From the NCBI RefSeq assembly GCF_003160695.1, contig NZ_QGDD01000003.1, forward strand, positions 124,001 through 188,000: a stretch of 64,000 nt of DNA, in the 5' to 3' direction. This document shows, in pieces, positions 24,628 through 33,760 of this stretch; the stretch's first letter is position 1, and every line of letters begins with the position of its first letter. This stretch comes from Nocardioides silvaticus. GTDB lineage: Bacteria > Actinomycetota > Actinomycetes > Propionibacteriales > Nocardioidaceae. The notes below the pieces were generated by a model that saw nothing but the letters and a program-made list of their open reading frames with translations, searched no databases and was not told the DNA's origin. The translations under genes and the position numbers were made by a program.

Positions 24628-25089
24628 TCACCGCTGGGAGGCGAAGAAGTCCTCCAGCAGCGCCGCGGACTCGGCGGCCATGACCTCGGGGACGACCTCG
24701 GGGCGGTGGTTGAGGCGCCGGTCGCGGACGACGTCCCAGAGGGAGCCGGCGGCGCCGGCCTTCGGGTCCCAGGCGCCGAAGACGACGCGGTCGACCCGAG
24801 CGAGCACGGCGGCGCCGGCGCACATCGTGCACGGCTCGAGGGTCACCACCAGCGTGCAGCCGTCGAGGCGCCACTCGCCCCGGTCCCGTGCCGCCGCACG
24901 GAGCGCGACCACCTCGGCGTGGCCGGTCGGATCGGCGTCGGCCTCGCGCACGTTCCGGCCGGTGCCGACGACCGACCCCGCGGAGTCCACGACGACGGCG
25001 CCGATCGGGACGTCGCCGGTCGCGAGCGCGGCGCGCGCCTCCTCGAGGGCGGCGAGCATCGGCTCGCGCCAGCGGGCACGAAGGTTCAC
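24628..25089 (-). CDS. tadA: tRNA-specific adenosine deaminase TadA
   Basis: The 153-residue protein contains the zinc and catalytic motifs GHAEVVAL (His and proton-shuttle Glu) and EPCTMCAGA (PCxxC). These are the full set for converting A34 to inosine in tRNA-Arg(ACG) and are of typical TadA length. The N-terminal PMLAALEEARAALATGDVPI fits too. Its GTG start overlaps the stop of the upstream tadA-associated gene (GTGA), so the two are translated together. Confidence 0.95.
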   Translation of the reverse strand: MNLRARWREPMLAALEEARAALATGDVPIGAVVVDSAGSVVGTGRNVREADADPTGHAEVVALRAAARDRGEWRLDGCTLVVTLEPCTMCAGAAVLARVDRVVFGAWDPKAGAAGSLWDVVRDRRLNHRPEVVPEVMAAESAALLEDFFASQR

Positions 25090-25568
25090 GCGGAGGCGAG
25101 GTCGACCGCGTCGTCGAAGAGCTCGCCGAACCCGAGCCGGCGGGCCACGTCGGAGAGCATCTCGTCGGGGTAGAGCTCCTCGTCGTCGAGCAGAGCGGCG
25201 AGGTCCATCGCGTGCAGGCCGAGGTCGCCGAGCAGGTCGAGGTCACCGGCCGCCTCGGGCTCGTCCTCGTCCTCGGGCATCGGCAGGTTGAGGAACTCGA
25301 CCGCGGACGCGGCCAGCTCCCACTCCGCGGCCGCCGTCACGTCGGACAGCAGCACGCGGGTGTGCTGGCCGGCGACGCGCACCAGGACGAAGAAGTCCTC
25401 GTCGATCGCGACCAGGCCGACCGCGCCGTGGTCGCCCGGCAGCCGGCGCAACGCCGACGCGAGCGTCTCGACGTCGTCCACGTGGTCGTGGGTGAGCTCG
25501 GCGACCTGCCACACGCCTTCCTCGCGGTAGGCGGCCAGGGCGAAGTCGACAGCATCCGACGCGGTCAC
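25086..25568 (-). CDS. tRNA adenosine deaminase-associated protein
   Basis: The 160-residue, strongly acidic protein is found next to tadA throughout actinobacteria: AVDFALAAYREEGVWQVAEL, then DFFVLVRV and DLGLHAMDLAALLDDEELYP. No catalytic residues stand out and its role with TadA is not established. The GTG at 25568 has GGAAG just upstream. The frame is open to 25697, but the extra 43 residues are arginine-rich shadow. It is divergent from upp, with 53 bp between. Confidence 0.88.
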   Translation of the reverse strand: MTASDAVDFALAAYREEGVWQVAELTHDHVDDVETLASALRRLPGDHGAVGLVAIDEDFFVLVRVAGQHTRVLLSDVTAAAEWELAASAVEFLNLPMPEDEDEPEAAGDLDLLGDLGLHAMDLAALLDDEELYPDEMLSDVARRLGFGELFDDAVDLASA

Positions 25569-25621
25569 CTTCCCAGGGTGACACCTGAGGCGACAGGAGG
25601 CCAGAGCATTAGGGTTCGGGC

Positions 25622-26263
25622 ATGCGCACCCTCGTCGTCGACCACCCGCTCGTCGCCCACAAGCTGACCGTGCTCCGCGACGAGACGACCGACTCACCGA
25701 CGTTCCGCAACCTCGCCGACGAGCTGGTCACGCTGCTCGCCTACGAGGCGACGCGCGACGTGCGCGTGGAGGACAAGGACATCTCCACGCCGGTCGCCCC
25801 GACCACGGGTGTGACGTTGGCGACGCCGCGGCCGCTCGTCGTACCGATCCTGCGGGCCGGCCTCGGCATGCTCGACGGCATGATGCGCCTCCTGCCCACC
25901 GCCGAGGTCGGCTTCCTCGGCATGGTGCGCAACGAGGAGACGCTCGAGGCGTCGACGTACGCCGAGCGCCTGCCCGACGACCTCAGCGGGCGGCAGTGCT
26001 ACGTGCTCGACCCGATGCTCGCCACCGGCGGCACCCTGGCCGCGGCGATCCGCTTCCTCACCGACCGCGGAGCCGACCACATCACCGCGGTCTGCCTGCT
26101 GGCCGCGCCCGAGGGTTGCGCACGCCTGGAGGAGGAGCTGACCGGCCTCGACGTGCCGGTGACCGTCGTCACCGCGGCGATGGACGAGCGCCTCAACGAC
26201 AAGGGCTACATCGTGCCGGGACTCGGCGACGCAGGCGACCGGTTGTACGGCGTCGTGGGCTGA
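25622..26263 (+). CDS. upp: Uracil phosphoribosyltransferase
   Basis: The 213-residue protein begins [20 protein letters not shown], has [14 protein letters not shown] near 75-88, the PRPP-binding [10 protein letters not shown] near 128-137, and the uracil-binding C-terminal [12 protein letters not shown]. It makes UMP from uracil and PRPP for pyrimidine salvage. The length and motifs are standard, and the ATG sits 3 nt after GGTTCGGGC. It appears to be a single-gene unit. Confidence 0.96.
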   Translation: MRTLVVDHPLVAHKLTVLRDETTDSPTFRNLADELVTLLAYEATRDVRVEDKDISTPVAPTTGVTLATPRPLVVPILRAGLGMLDGMMRLLPTAEVGFLGMVRNEETLEASTYAERLPDDLSGRQCYVLDPMLATGGTLAAAIRFLTDRGADHITAVCLLAAPEGCARLEEELTGLDVPVTVVTAAMDERLNDKGYIVPGLGDAGDRLYGVVG

Positions 26264-26392
26264 CCGAGGCCTTTACCACACCTCGTATCCGCCGATCGGC
26301 TGGTTTACGGACAACCTCGGCTGCCGGCCCGCGCCCCTGTGTAGGTTGACCTGCGCTGGATCCCCGGACCGCCAGCCGGAAACGAGGCAGGA

Positions 26393-27949
26393 ATGCGCAT
26401 CGGAGTGCCCCGCGAGTCGAAGACCGGCGAGACCCTCGTCGCCGCGACCGCGAAGACAGCAGCCCAGCTCCAGGGGCTGGGCTACGACGTCGTCGTCGAG
26501 TCCGGTGCCGGAGCGCTGGCCGACCAGGCCGACGAGGCGTTCACCGACGCCGGGGTGACGGTCGGGAGCAGCGAGGACGTCTGGGGCTCCGACATCGTGG
26601 TGAAGGTCAACGCGCCGACCGCTGACGAGATCGCCCGGCTGCGCGCCGGCGCCACGATCATCTCGATGATGGCGCCCGCGCGCAGCCCGGAGCTGGTCGA
26701 GCAGCTGGCCGCGCAGGGCGTGACCGCGCTCGCGATGGACGCCGTGCCGCGGATCTCGCGCGCCCAGTCGATGGACGTGCTGTCCTCGATGGCCAACGTC
26801 GCGGGCTACCGCGCGGTGGTCGAGGCCGCCCACGAGTTCGGGCGGATGTTCACCGGCCAGGTCACCGCCGCGGGCAAGATGCCGCCGGCCCGCGTCTTCG
26901 TCGTCGGCGGCGGCGTCGCCGGACTGGCGGCGATCGGCGCGGCAGCCGCGATGGGCGCGGTGGTCCGCGCGTTCGACGTACGCCCCGAGGTGGCCGAGCA
27001 GGTCGAGTCGCTCGGCGGCACCTTCGTCGAGGTCGACTTCGAGAGCGAGGTCAGCACCGACGGCTACGCCAAGGAGATGACCGCCGAGCAGGAGGCGGCC
27101 ACCGCGTCGATGTACGACGAGGAGGCCCGCAACGCCGACATCGTCATCACCACGGCCCTCATCCCCGGCCGTCCGGCGCCGAAGCTGATCCACGAGGAGA
27201 CCGTCGCCGCGATGCGGCCGGGCAGCGTGATCGTCGACATGGCCGCGGCCAACGGCGGCAACGTCGCCGGCACCGAGACCGACCAGCGGGTCGTGACCGA
27301 CCACGGCGTCACGATCCTCGGCTACACCGACCTCGCCGGCCGGCTGCCCGCCCAGACCTCGCAGCTCTACGGGACCAACATCGTCAACCTCTTCAAGCTG
27401 CTCACCCCCGAGAAGGACGGCGAGCTCACCCTCGACCTGGACGACGTCGTCCAGCGCGGAGTGACGGTCACCCGTGCCACCGATGACGGGGCAGAGTCCC
27501 GGTCCGAGGTGATGTGGCCGCCGCCGGCGGTGCAGGTCTCGGCGACGCCGAAGACCGCCGGCGCTCCCGCACCGGAGGCGAAGGAGCCGAAGCCGGCGCT
27601 GACCGCGCGCGGGCGGATGGCCGTCGTCCTGGGCGGGATCGCGGCGTTCTGGCTGGTCAACGCCACCGCGCCGGACCCGATCCCACGGCACTTCACGACG
27701 CTGATGCTCTCGATCGTGATCGGCTACTACGTCATCGGCAAGGTGGCGCACGCGCTGCACACGCCGCTGATGTCGGTGACCAACGCGATCTCGGGCGTGG
27801 TCGTCGTCGGTGCGCTGTTGCAGCTGGAGAGCGAGGACGTCGCGATCCAGGTGCTCGCGGCCATCGCCGTGCTGGTGGCCTCGATCAACATCTTCGGTGG
27901 CTTCGCGGTCACCCGGCGCATGCTCGGCATGTTCAGCAAGGGGGCCTGA
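26393..27949 (+). CDS. pntA: Proton-translocating NAD(P) transhydrogenase, alpha subunit
   Basis: The 518-residue protein is the E. coli-like undivided alpha form. The NAD(H)-binding domain I runs over residues ~1-380 ([38 protein letters not shown]; the NAD-loop [14 protein letters not shown]). A linker (~390-405) follows, then four predicted membrane helices (~412-515). With PntB it couples hydride transfer between NADH and NADP+ to proton flow, supplying NADPH. It is followed after 5 bp by pntB. A TAGGTT at 26343-26348 is a possible -10 box. Many actinobacteria split this subunit in two; here it is one gene. Confidence 0.95.
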   Translation: MRIGVPRESKTGETLVAATAKTAAQLQGLGYDVVVESGAGALADQADEAFTDAGVTVGSSEDVWGSDIVVKVNAPTADEIARLRAGATIISMMAPARSPELVEQLAAQGVTALAMDAVPRISRAQSMDVLSSMANVAGYRAVVEAAHEFGRMFTGQVTAAGKMPPARVFVVGGGVAGLAAIGAAAAMGAVVRAFDVRPEVAEQVESLGGTFVEVDFESEVSTDGYAKEMTAEQEAATASMYDEEARNADIVITTALIPGRPAPKLIHEETVAAMRPGSVIVDMAAANGGNVAGTETDQRVVTDHGVTILGYTDLAGRLPAQTSQLYGTNIVNLFKLLTPEKDGELTLDLDDVVQRGVTVTRATDDGAESRSEVMWPPPAVQVSATPKTAGAPAPEAKEPKPALTARGRMAVVLGGIAAFWLVNATAPDPIPRHFTTLMLSIVIGYYVIGKVAHALHTPLMSVTNAISGVVVVGALLQLESEDVAIQVLAAIAVLVASINIFGGFAVTRRMLGMFSKGA

Positions 27950-27954
27950 GCACG

Positions 27955-29376
27955 ATGGACATCTTCTCCGTGACCGGCGGGGCCTACATCGTCGCCTCGC
28001 TGCTGTTCATCCTCTCGCTGGCCGGCCTGTCCCGGCACGAGTCGGCCAAGAGCGGCCTGACCTACGGCATGGTCGGCATGACCGTCGCGCTGGCGATGAC
28101 GGTGCTGCTGGTCCTCGACCACGCCCTCGACACCGACAACTACCTCTCGATCGTCCTCATGCTCGGCGCCATCGGCATCGGTGCGGTGATCGGGCTGTGG
28201 CGGGCCCGCATCGTCGAGATGACCGGCATGCCCGAGCTGATCGCCGCCCTGCACTCGTTCGTCGGTCTCGCCGCCGTCCTCATCGGGTGGAACGGACACC
28301 TCGAGGGTCCGCACCACGGCGGCAGCCTCGCCAACATCCACGAGGCCGAGGTCGCGATCGGGATCTTCATCGGCGCGGTCACCTTCACCGGCTCGATCGT
28401 CGCCAACCTCAAGCTGTCGGCGCGGATCAAGTCCGCCCCGCTGATGCTGCCCGGCAAGAACTTCATCAACCTCGGCTCGCTGGTCCTCTTCGCGATCCTC
28501 ACCGTCCTCTACGTGGGCACCGACTCGCGGGACTCCGCTTCCGCCGACGTCCTGCTGGTCGTCCTGACGGCGCTCGCGCTGGCCCTGGGCTGGCACCTGG
28601 TCGCCTCGATCGGGGGCGGCGACATGCCGGTCGTGGTGTCGATGCTCAACAGCTACTCCGGCTGGGCGGCGGCAGCATCGGGCTTCCTGCTCGGCAACGA
28701 CCTGCTCATCGTGACCGGCGCCCTGGTCGGCTCCTCCGGTGCCTACCTCAGCTACATCATGTGCCAGGCGATGAACCGCTCGTTCATCTCGGTGATCGCC
28801 GGCGGCTTCGGGATCGAGGCCCCGGCGGGTGCCGACACCGACTACGGCGAGCACCGCGAGGTCCAGGCCGCCGAGGCCGCGGACGTCCTCGCGAACGCGT
28901 CCTCGGTCGTCATCACGCCGGGCTACGGCATGGCCGTCGCGCAGGCGCAGTACCCGGTCGCCGAGCTGACCGCGAAGCTCCGGGCCCGCGGCGTCGACGT
29001 CCGGTTCGGGATCCACCCCGTCGCCGGACGCCTCCCCGGTCACATGAACGTGCTGCTGGCCGAGGCCAAGGTGCCCTACGACATCGTGCTCGAGATGGAC
29101 GAGATCAACGACGACCTCCCGGACACCGACGTCGTGCTCGTCATCGGCGCCAACGACACCGTCAACCCGGCCGCGGCCGAGGACCCCAGCAGCCCGATCG
29201 CCGGCATGCCCGTGCTCGAGGTCTGGAACGCCCGCGAGGTCATCGTCTTCAAGCGGTCGATGGCCACCGGCTACGCCGGCGTGCAGAACCCGCTGTTCTT
29301 CCGCGAGAACAGCCGGATGCTCTTCGGCGACGCCAAGGACAAGGTCGACGAGATCATCCACAACCTGCCGGAGTGA
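27955..29376 (+). CDS. pntB: NAD(P) transhydrogenase, beta subunit
   Basis: The 473-residue protein has about nine membrane helices in the first ~280 residues ([40 protein letters not shown]). The C-terminal NADP(H)-binding domain III shows [35 protein letters not shown], and [12 protein letters not shown]. The track frame extends far upstream, but the ATG at 27955, five bases after the pntA stop, starts the family N-terminus ([12 protein letters not shown]). It completes the transhydrogenase. Confidence 0.95.
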   Translation: MDIFSVTGGAYIVASLLFILSLAGLSRHESAKSGLTYGMVGMTVALAMTVLLVLDHALDTDNYLSIVLMLGAIGIGAVIGLWRARIVEMTGMPELIAALHSFVGLAAVLIGWNGHLEGPHHGGSLANIHEAEVAIGIFIGAVTFTGSIVANLKLSARIKSAPLMLPGKNFINLGSLVLFAILTVLYVGTDSRDSASADVLLVVLTALALALGWHLVASIGGGDMPVVVSMLNSYSGWAAAASGFLLGNDLLIVTGALVGSSGAYLSYIMCQAMNRSFISVIAGGFGIEAPAGADTDYGEHREVQAAEAADVLANASSVVITPGYGMAVAQAQYPVAELTAKLRARGVDVRFGIHPVAGRLPGHMNVLLAEAKVPYDIVLEMDEINDDLPDTDVVLVIGANDTVNPAAAEDPSSPIAGMPVLEVWNAREVIVFKRSMATGYAGVQNPLFFRENSRMLFGDAKDKVDEIIHNLPE

Positions 29377-29398
29377 CGGGGTCGCCGCTGTCGGGACC

Positions 29399-30007
29399 CT
29401 AGGACGACTTCGGCAGCGGCGCCTTCCAGCCGCGCCAGATCGCGAGCAGCCGCCAGCCGATCGTGAGCGCGGCCGCGGGGATCGCGACAGCGACGGTCGG
29501 GAGCCCGACCTCGAAACCGGCCGCCGCGACGGCGGAGCCGGCGAGGGCGGGGATCGCGTAGAGCTCACCGGTGGTGAGCACGACGGGGGCCCTGCCGGCG
29601 AGCACGTCGCGGATGATGCCGCCGCCGATGCAGGTGACCATGCCGAGGATCGCCGCCGCCACCGGCCCGGCGCCGTGCTCGGCCGCCTTCAGCGCGCCGG
29701 CGACGCCGAAGAGGCCGAGCCCGAACGCGTCGAACACGATGACGGGCCGGTCCACCCGCTCCAGTGCCGGGTGGAACCAGAACGCGACCAGGCCGCACGC
29801 CACCGGCACCGTGAGGTAGCGCCAGTCCTCGAGCGAGGTCGGCGGCGCCACCCCGATCAGGACGTCGCGGATCCAGCCGCCGCCCAGCCCGGTCAGGGTC
29901 GCGAGCACCAGGACGCCGACGATGTCGAACCGCTGCCGGACCGCGAGCAGCGCACCCGACACCGCGAACACGGCGATCCCGAGCAGGTCGAGGACGAGGA
30001 GCAGCAT
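29399..30007 (-). CDS. TRIC/UPF0126-type membrane channel protein
   Basis: The 202-residue protein has seven hydrophobic helices and the duplicated glycine-rich motif typical of the family: GLGGGWIRDVLIG near 41-53 and CIGGGIIRDVLAG near 126-138. Bacterial members form trimeric cation channels. It begins LLLVLDLLGIAVFAVSGALL, the usual first helix. It is convergent with pntB and lies 10 bp after the thpR stop on the same strand, so could be the last gene of that cluster. Confidence 0.88.
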   Translation of the reverse strand: MLLLVLDLLGIAVFAVSGALLAVRQRFDIVGVLVLATLTGLGGGWIRDVLIGVAPPTSLEDWRYLTVPVACGLVAFWFHPALERVDRPVIVFDAFGLGLFGVAGALKAAEHGAGPVAAAILGMVTCIGGGIIRDVLAGRAPVVLTTGELYAIPALAGSAVAAAGFEVGLPTVAVAIPAAALTIGWRLLAIWRGWKAPLPKSS

Positions 30008-30016
30008 GACGGCGCG

Positions 30017-30604
30017 CTACTGGCCGAGGGGGATCTCGGCGAGGGTCTCGTAGCGCGGGCGTCCGCCCGGTCCCTGGCCGAGGTGGGAGGCGATGACGGC
30101 CGCCTCGAGGACGGGCCACTCGGGGCCGGAGTAGGTCTCGAGCAGGCGCACCCAGTTGGTGGTGTCGCTCGCCCGGCGCAGCCGGGCGATTGTGAGGTGC
30201 GGGCGGAACCGCTGGCCGTCGACCTCGGTGCCCACGGCGACCGCGGCGTTGCGCGCGCGGCCGGCCATCCGCTCCAGCACGACGTCGGCGCCCTCGCTCT
30301 CGGGCACCACTCCGACGGCCAGGGCCCGCGTCTCGTGGGCGTTCGGGAAGGTGAGCGGCCCCGCCAGCCGCAGCACCGGGACCGGCGTGCGGGCGAGGCC
30401 GTCGGCCAGCCGGTCGACGTACTCGTCGACGAGGTGGTCGGCCACGTCGGGCAGGAAGGCCAGCGTGACGTGGAACTGCTCGGCGATCGTCCAGCGCAGG
30501 AGCCCCTCGTCGCGTACGGCGTCGCGGCGCGGGTCGAGGAAGTCGTCGAGGTGCTCGACGGCGTCGGCCGGAGGGACGATCGCGGCGAAGATGCGGACGC
30601 CCAT
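30017..30604 (-). CDS. thpR: RNA 2',3'-cyclic phosphodiesterase (ThpR, 2'-5' RNA ligase family)
   Basis: The 195-residue protein has the two histidine motifs of the 2H phosphoesterases: FHVTLAFL near 49-56 and PHLTIARL near 137-144. It starts VRIFAAIVPP after the initiator, the family opening. Members open 2',3'-cyclic phosphates on RNA, and a tRNA-repair role is suspected. The ATG at 30604 shares one base with the stop of the VIT-family gene. The open frame upstream is shadow. Confidence 0.88.
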   Translation of the reverse strand: MGVRIFAAIVPPADAVEHLDDFLDPRRDAVRDEGLLRWTIAEQFHVTLAFLPDVADHLVDEYVDRLADGLARTPVPVLRLAGPLTFPNAHETRALAVGVVPESEGADVVLERMAGRARNAAVAVGTEVDGQRFRPHLTIARLRRASDTTNWVRLLETYSGPEWPVLEAAVIASHLGQGPGGRPRYETLAEIPLGQ

Positions 30605-31332
30605 CAGACCTGGGTCCCGACGGCCTGACCGACCAGGTGGGTCACTGCCATCGCGAGCAACCCACCGCCGATGTTGCGCAGCACCGCCCGCTTCGCCGAG
30701 CCGTAGCCGAACCGGGCGCTCGCCCAACCGGTGAGCGCCAGCGCGGCGGTCACTGCCGCGACGGTCACCCAGACGCGCAGGTCGGGCGTCACCAGCAGGA
30801 TCGTCAGCAGCGGGAGCAGCGCGCCGACCGTGAACGCGAGCATCGAGGCGAGCGCTGCGTTCCAGGGGTTGGTGAGGTCGTCGGGGTCGATGCCGAGCTC
30901 GACCTCGGCGTGGGCGGCCAGCGCGTCCTTGGCGGTGAGCTGGCGGGCCACCTCGAGGGCGAGGTCCTCGTCGAGTCCCTTCTCGGCGTAGAGCCCGGCC
31001 AGCTCGGCGAGCTCGTCCTCCGGGTCCTCGCGCAGCTCGCGCTTCTCCTTCGCCAGCAGCGCCTCCTCGGAGTCGCGCTGGGTGCTGACCGAGACGTACT
31101 CACCGGCCGCCATGCTCATCGCTCCCGCGACCAGGCCGGCCACGCCGGCGACGAGGATCGCCGTACGGTCCGTCGTGGCGCCGGCCACGCCCAGCACGAT
31201 GCCGGCGACCGACACGATGCCGTCGTTGGCGCCGAGCACTCCGGCCCGCAGCCAGTTGAGCCGGTCGTTGAACCCTTCCTCGTGCGGCTCACCGGCATGG
31301 CCGCCGATCTCGATCGGCGCTGCTTCACTCAT
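30604..31332 (-). CDS. VIT1/CCC1-family iron/manganese transporter
   Basis: The 242-residue protein has RLNWLRAGVLGANDGIVSVA near 24-43, MSMAAGEYVSVSTQRDSE near 82-99, an acidic cytosolic stretch (ELREDPEDELAELAGLYAEK) with likely metal ligands, then three more helices (~155-240). These are the hallmarks of the vacuolar iron transporter family, which exports Fe2+/Mn2+ from the cytosol in bacteria. The ATG at 31332 is chosen. It overlaps thpR by one base and begins 4 bp after the DksA-like gene ends. Confidence 0.9.
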   Translation of the reverse strand: MSEAAPIEIGGHAGEPHEEGFNDRLNWLRAGVLGANDGIVSVAGIVLGVAGATTDRTAILVAGVAGLVAGAMSMAAGEYVSVSTQRDSEEALLAKEKRELREDPEDELAELAGLYAEKGLDEDLALEVARQLTAKDALAAHAEVELGIDPDDLTNPWNAALASMLAFTVGALLPLLTILLVTPDLRVWVTVAAVTAALALTGWASARFGYGSAKRAVLRNIGGGLLAMAVTHLVGQAVGTQV

Positions 31333-31336
31333 GTGC

Positions 31337-31693
31337 TCATTGTCGCGCAGCGCACCCGATGCACGTGCGCGCCACCGGCCGCGCCTCCAGCCGGCCCTCG
31401 GCGATCGGTCCCCCGCACCTCTCGCAGGTGCCGTAGCTGCCGTCCGCCACCCGGGCGAGCGCGTGGTCGACCTCCTCGAGGTGGGCACGCGCCTGCCGGA
31501 TCAGCGCGCCGACCTGCGACCGCTCGAACGCGATCGTCGCCCCCTCGGGGTCGTGCTCGTCGTCGGCGTTGGTGTCCCGCGACGCCGCCACCACCGCGTC
31601 GTAGTCGCCGGTCAGGTCCCCCAGCCGCCGGATCGTCTGCGCCCGCTCGCCCTCGAGCCGCTCCCGCACCTCGTCCTCATCCCGCCTCGCCAC
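31337..31693 (-). CDS. TraR/DksA-type zinc-finger protein
   Basis: The 118-residue protein has an N-terminal coiled-coil region (ERLEGERAQTIRRLGDLTGD; FERSQVGALIRQARAHLEEV) and a C-terminal zinc finger, CERCGGPIAEGRLEARPVAR, closing with TCIGC (CxxC-x17-CxxC). DksA proteins bind RNA polymerase through its secondary channel. The coiled-coil tip residues that mark true DksA are not clear, so it may be one of the many DksA-like proteins. The start lies close to an inverted repeat array (31717-31875). Confidence 0.88.
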   Translation of the reverse strand: MARRDEDEVRERLEGERAQTIRRLGDLTGDYDAVVAASRDTNADDEHDPEGATIAFERSQVGALIRQARAHLEEVDHALARVADGSYGTCERCGGPIAEGRLEARPVARTCIGCAARQ

Positions 31694-31716
31694 CCCACCA
31701 TGCTCCCCGACGAAGG

Positions 31717-31875
31717 TCGATTCCTCCCTCGTGGCGGGTTGATTCCTCCCTCGTGGCGGGTTGATTCGTCCCTTGTCGTCAACCAGGACGCCACGATCGA
31801 CGACTCAAGTGACCACAAGGGACGATTCGACCGACCACGAGGGCCGATTCAACCGACACGAGGGCCGATTCGACC
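31717..31875. repeat. Inverted pair of 22-bp repeat arrays (3 + 3 units)
   Basis: The left arm has three 22-bp units at 31717-31738, 31739-31760 and 31761-31782, of the type TTGATTCCTCCCTCGTGGCG. The right arm has three units at 31811-31832, 31833-31854 and 31855-31875, of the type GACCACGAGGGCCGATTCAA. The right units are the approximate reverse complement of the left ones, so the whole block is an imperfect palindrome of arrays with a 28-bp centre. It fills the intergenic space between the DksA-like gene and a small ORF. Confidence 0.8.
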
Positions 31876-31877
31876 GG

Positions 31878-32015
31878 TCAGGAGTCGCGGGTGGCCTCGT
31901 AGAGGGCGGTGTTGCGGTCGCCGTCGGGGTCCTGGACCGGACGGGTGTCGACCTCGGGGACGGCCTGGTCGAGGTCGACCGGCTCGGGGAGCTTGCGGAA
32001 GTCGGGGTTCGCCAC
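31878..32015 (-). CDS. Small hydrophilic conserved-looking protein
   Basis: The 45-residue protein begins at a GTG at 32015: VANPDFRKLPEPVDLDQAV, then PEVDTRPVQDPDGDRNTALYEATRDS. It resembles short actinobacterial proteins of unknown function that begin with a DFRKLP motif. GAAGGG lies directly upstream, which is closer than usual. It ends 3 bp from the inverted repeat array. The longer open frame around it is shadow. Confidence 0.5.
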   Translation of the reverse strand: MANPDFRKLPEPVDLDQAVPEVDTRPVQDPDGDRNTALYEATRDS

Positions 32016-32077
32016 CCCTTCATCGTGCCACGCCCTCGGGGCGATGGGGTCGGTTCGGCGGGACGTTCGGCGTGGGT

Positions 32078-32887
32078 TCAGAGGGTGCCGAGGATCCGCT
32101 CGCGCTGGGCTTCGTACTCCTCGACGGTGATCTGGTCGAGGCGGCGCAGCTCCTCGAGCTGCGCGAGGCGGGCGGTCACGTCCCCGGCGCCGGTCGGGGC
32201 GGCGGCCGTGCCGGGCACCGGGGTGTCCCAGTCGATCTCCATCGAGGTCGGGTCCTCGGGACCGGCGACCAGGGCACGGAACCCGTCTCCGACGCGCAGC
32301 GACCCGATGGCGGTGAAGGGGACGGTGGCCTTCTTGGTGACGTCGTACGGCGCCGCCTCGGTCTCGGCGTCCGGCTCCACCCGGAGCTCGAACTCCAGCC
32401 GCGGCCGCTCGTTGATGTAGGTGCCGGTCTCGCGGACGGACCGGATCCGGATGGTCGCGGGGACCGTCGGCGCCGGGCCCGCCGCGGCGCTCAGAGCACT
32501 GCCCGTCAGGTAGAGCACGCCGCTGAGCACGCCGATGCCCACCGCGATCACCCCGATCACGAGCGGGAGCCAGCGCCAGTTCTCGTGCTCGTCGGGGATG
32601 CCGATCAGGAGCGCGCCGACGAGGAGCGAGGGGATGCCAAGGACCATGTAGATCGCCGTGCCGACCACGAACGACCCCGCACCGACCCACGGGGTCTTGG
32701 GCGCCGCCGGCTTCCCGTCGGGGCCGGGCTCGGCCGCCGCCTGCTCCCGCGCCTTGATCCGTGGTTGCACGAACCGCCACACGACGAGGCCGACGACCAC
32801 CCACAGCGCCCCGACCCCGATCAGGCCGGGGATGCCCAGGAAAACTCCGATCAGCGCGGTCACCACGCCGAGAGATGCGAGCTTCAT
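32078..32887 (-). CDS. Membrane protein with C-terminal SHOCT domain
   Basis: The 269-residue protein has two N-terminal membrane helices (residues ~5-42), a short charged loop, two further helices (~70-130), then a soluble beta-rich part (IRIRSVRETGTYINERPRLE to DGFRALVAGPEDPTSM). The tail LAQLEELRRLDQITVEEYEA, ending QRERIL, is a SHOCT motif, commonly found at the ends of membrane and stress proteins and thought to mediate oligomer contacts. The function is unknown. It is divergent from the DinB-family gene. Confidence 0.78.
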   Translation of the reverse strand: MKLASLGVVTALIGVFLGIPGLIGVGALWVVVGLVVWRFVQPRIKAREQAAAEPGPDGKPAAPKTPWVGAGSFVVGTAIYMVLGIPSLLVGALLIGIPDEHENWRWLPLVIGVIAVGIGVLSGVLYLTGSALSAAAGPAPTVPATIRIRSVRETGTYINERPRLEFELRVEPDAETEAAPYDVTKKATVPFTAIGSLRVGDGFRALVAGPEDPTSMEIDWDTPVPGTAAAPTGAGDVTARLAQLEELRRLDQITVEEYEAQRERILGTL

Positions 32888-32979
32888 GGCCCCGGAACCT
32901 ACCGCCAGAGAAGGGTTCCGGTGCGGAGTTCGGTGTCGCCAGCGGATGGTAGGCAGTGCCCAAACACCAGGAGGAGACC

Positions 32980-33717
32980 GTGACCGAGACCCGACCCGAG
33001 TTCGTCGACGCCGACCTGCGCGGCGCTCGCTTCGTCCGCACCGACCTCTCCCGCGCGGTGCTGCGCGCAGTCGAGGTCGACGACGCCGACATCGACGCCC
33101 CCTGGCTCATGAACGGCGACGCCGCGCTGCTCGTCAACGGCGTGGACGTCGTCCCGTTCGTCGAGGCCGAGCTCAACCGCCGCTTCCCCGGACGCGCCGA
33201 CCGACGGGCGGGCACGCCCGAGGAGCTCGCAGCCGCCTGGGCCGCCGTCGAGGACGCCTGGGCAGCGGCTGTCGACCGCGCAGCGACCATGCCCGACGGC
33301 TCGGTCGACGTCCGCGTGGACGGCGAGTGGTCGTTCGCCGAGACCCTGCGCCACCTGGTGATGGCGACCGACACCTGGCTGCGCGGCGCGGTGCTCGGGG
33401 TCGACCGGCCCTACCACCCGATCGGCGTGCCCAACGCCGAGTACGCCACCGACGGCTACGACACCTCGGTCTTCACCGACGAGCAGCCGTCGTACGACGA
33501 GGTGCTCGCGGTCCGTGCCGAACGGGTCGCGATGGTGCGCGAGTTCGTCGCCGCGGCGACGCCCGACCTGCTGGACGAGCCGCGCCCCAACCCGTGGGCC
33601 CCCGACCGGACGGAGTCGGTCCGCGCGTGCCTGCACGTGGTCCTCGAGGAGGAGTGGGAGCACCTGCGCTACGCGCTGCGCGACCTCGACGCGATCGCCG
33701 TGGAGAACACGGTCTGA
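32980..33717 (+). CDS. DinB-family protein with pentapeptide-like N-terminus
   Basis: The 245-residue protein has, at residues ~7-45, a few pentapeptide-like repeats (FVDADLRGARFVRTDLSRAV). The rest is a four-helix DinB-like domain with candidate metal ligands: His in FAETLRHLVMATDTWL and in EEEWEHLRYALRDLD. The GTG at 32980 is preferred because AGGAGGAG (32969-32976) lies just upstream; the ATG-type start 24 nt earlier has no site. The enzymatic role is unknown; related proteins use mycothiol. A large regulator gene begins 43 bp downstream. Confidence 0.82.
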   Translation: MTETRPEFVDADLRGARFVRTDLSRAVLRAVEVDDADIDAPWLMNGDAALLVNGVDVVPFVEAELNRRFPGRADRRAGTPEELAAAWAAVEDAWAAAVDRAATMPDGSVDVRVDGEWSFAETLRHLVMATDTWLRGAVLGVDRPYHPIGVPNAEYATDGYDTSVFTDEQPSYDEVLAVRAERVAMVREFVAAATPDLLDEPRPNPWAPDRTESVRACLHVVLEEEWEHLRYALRDLDAIAVENTV

Positions 33718-33760
33718 CAACCCGCTGCGAGCGCGGCTGCGCGCGGCTAGTGTCCCGGAC

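Noticed and set aside
31717..31875. CRISPR array or ordinary rho-independent terminator
   Set aside because: No spacers; the units are inverted about a centre and the stem would be mismatched and without a T-tract.
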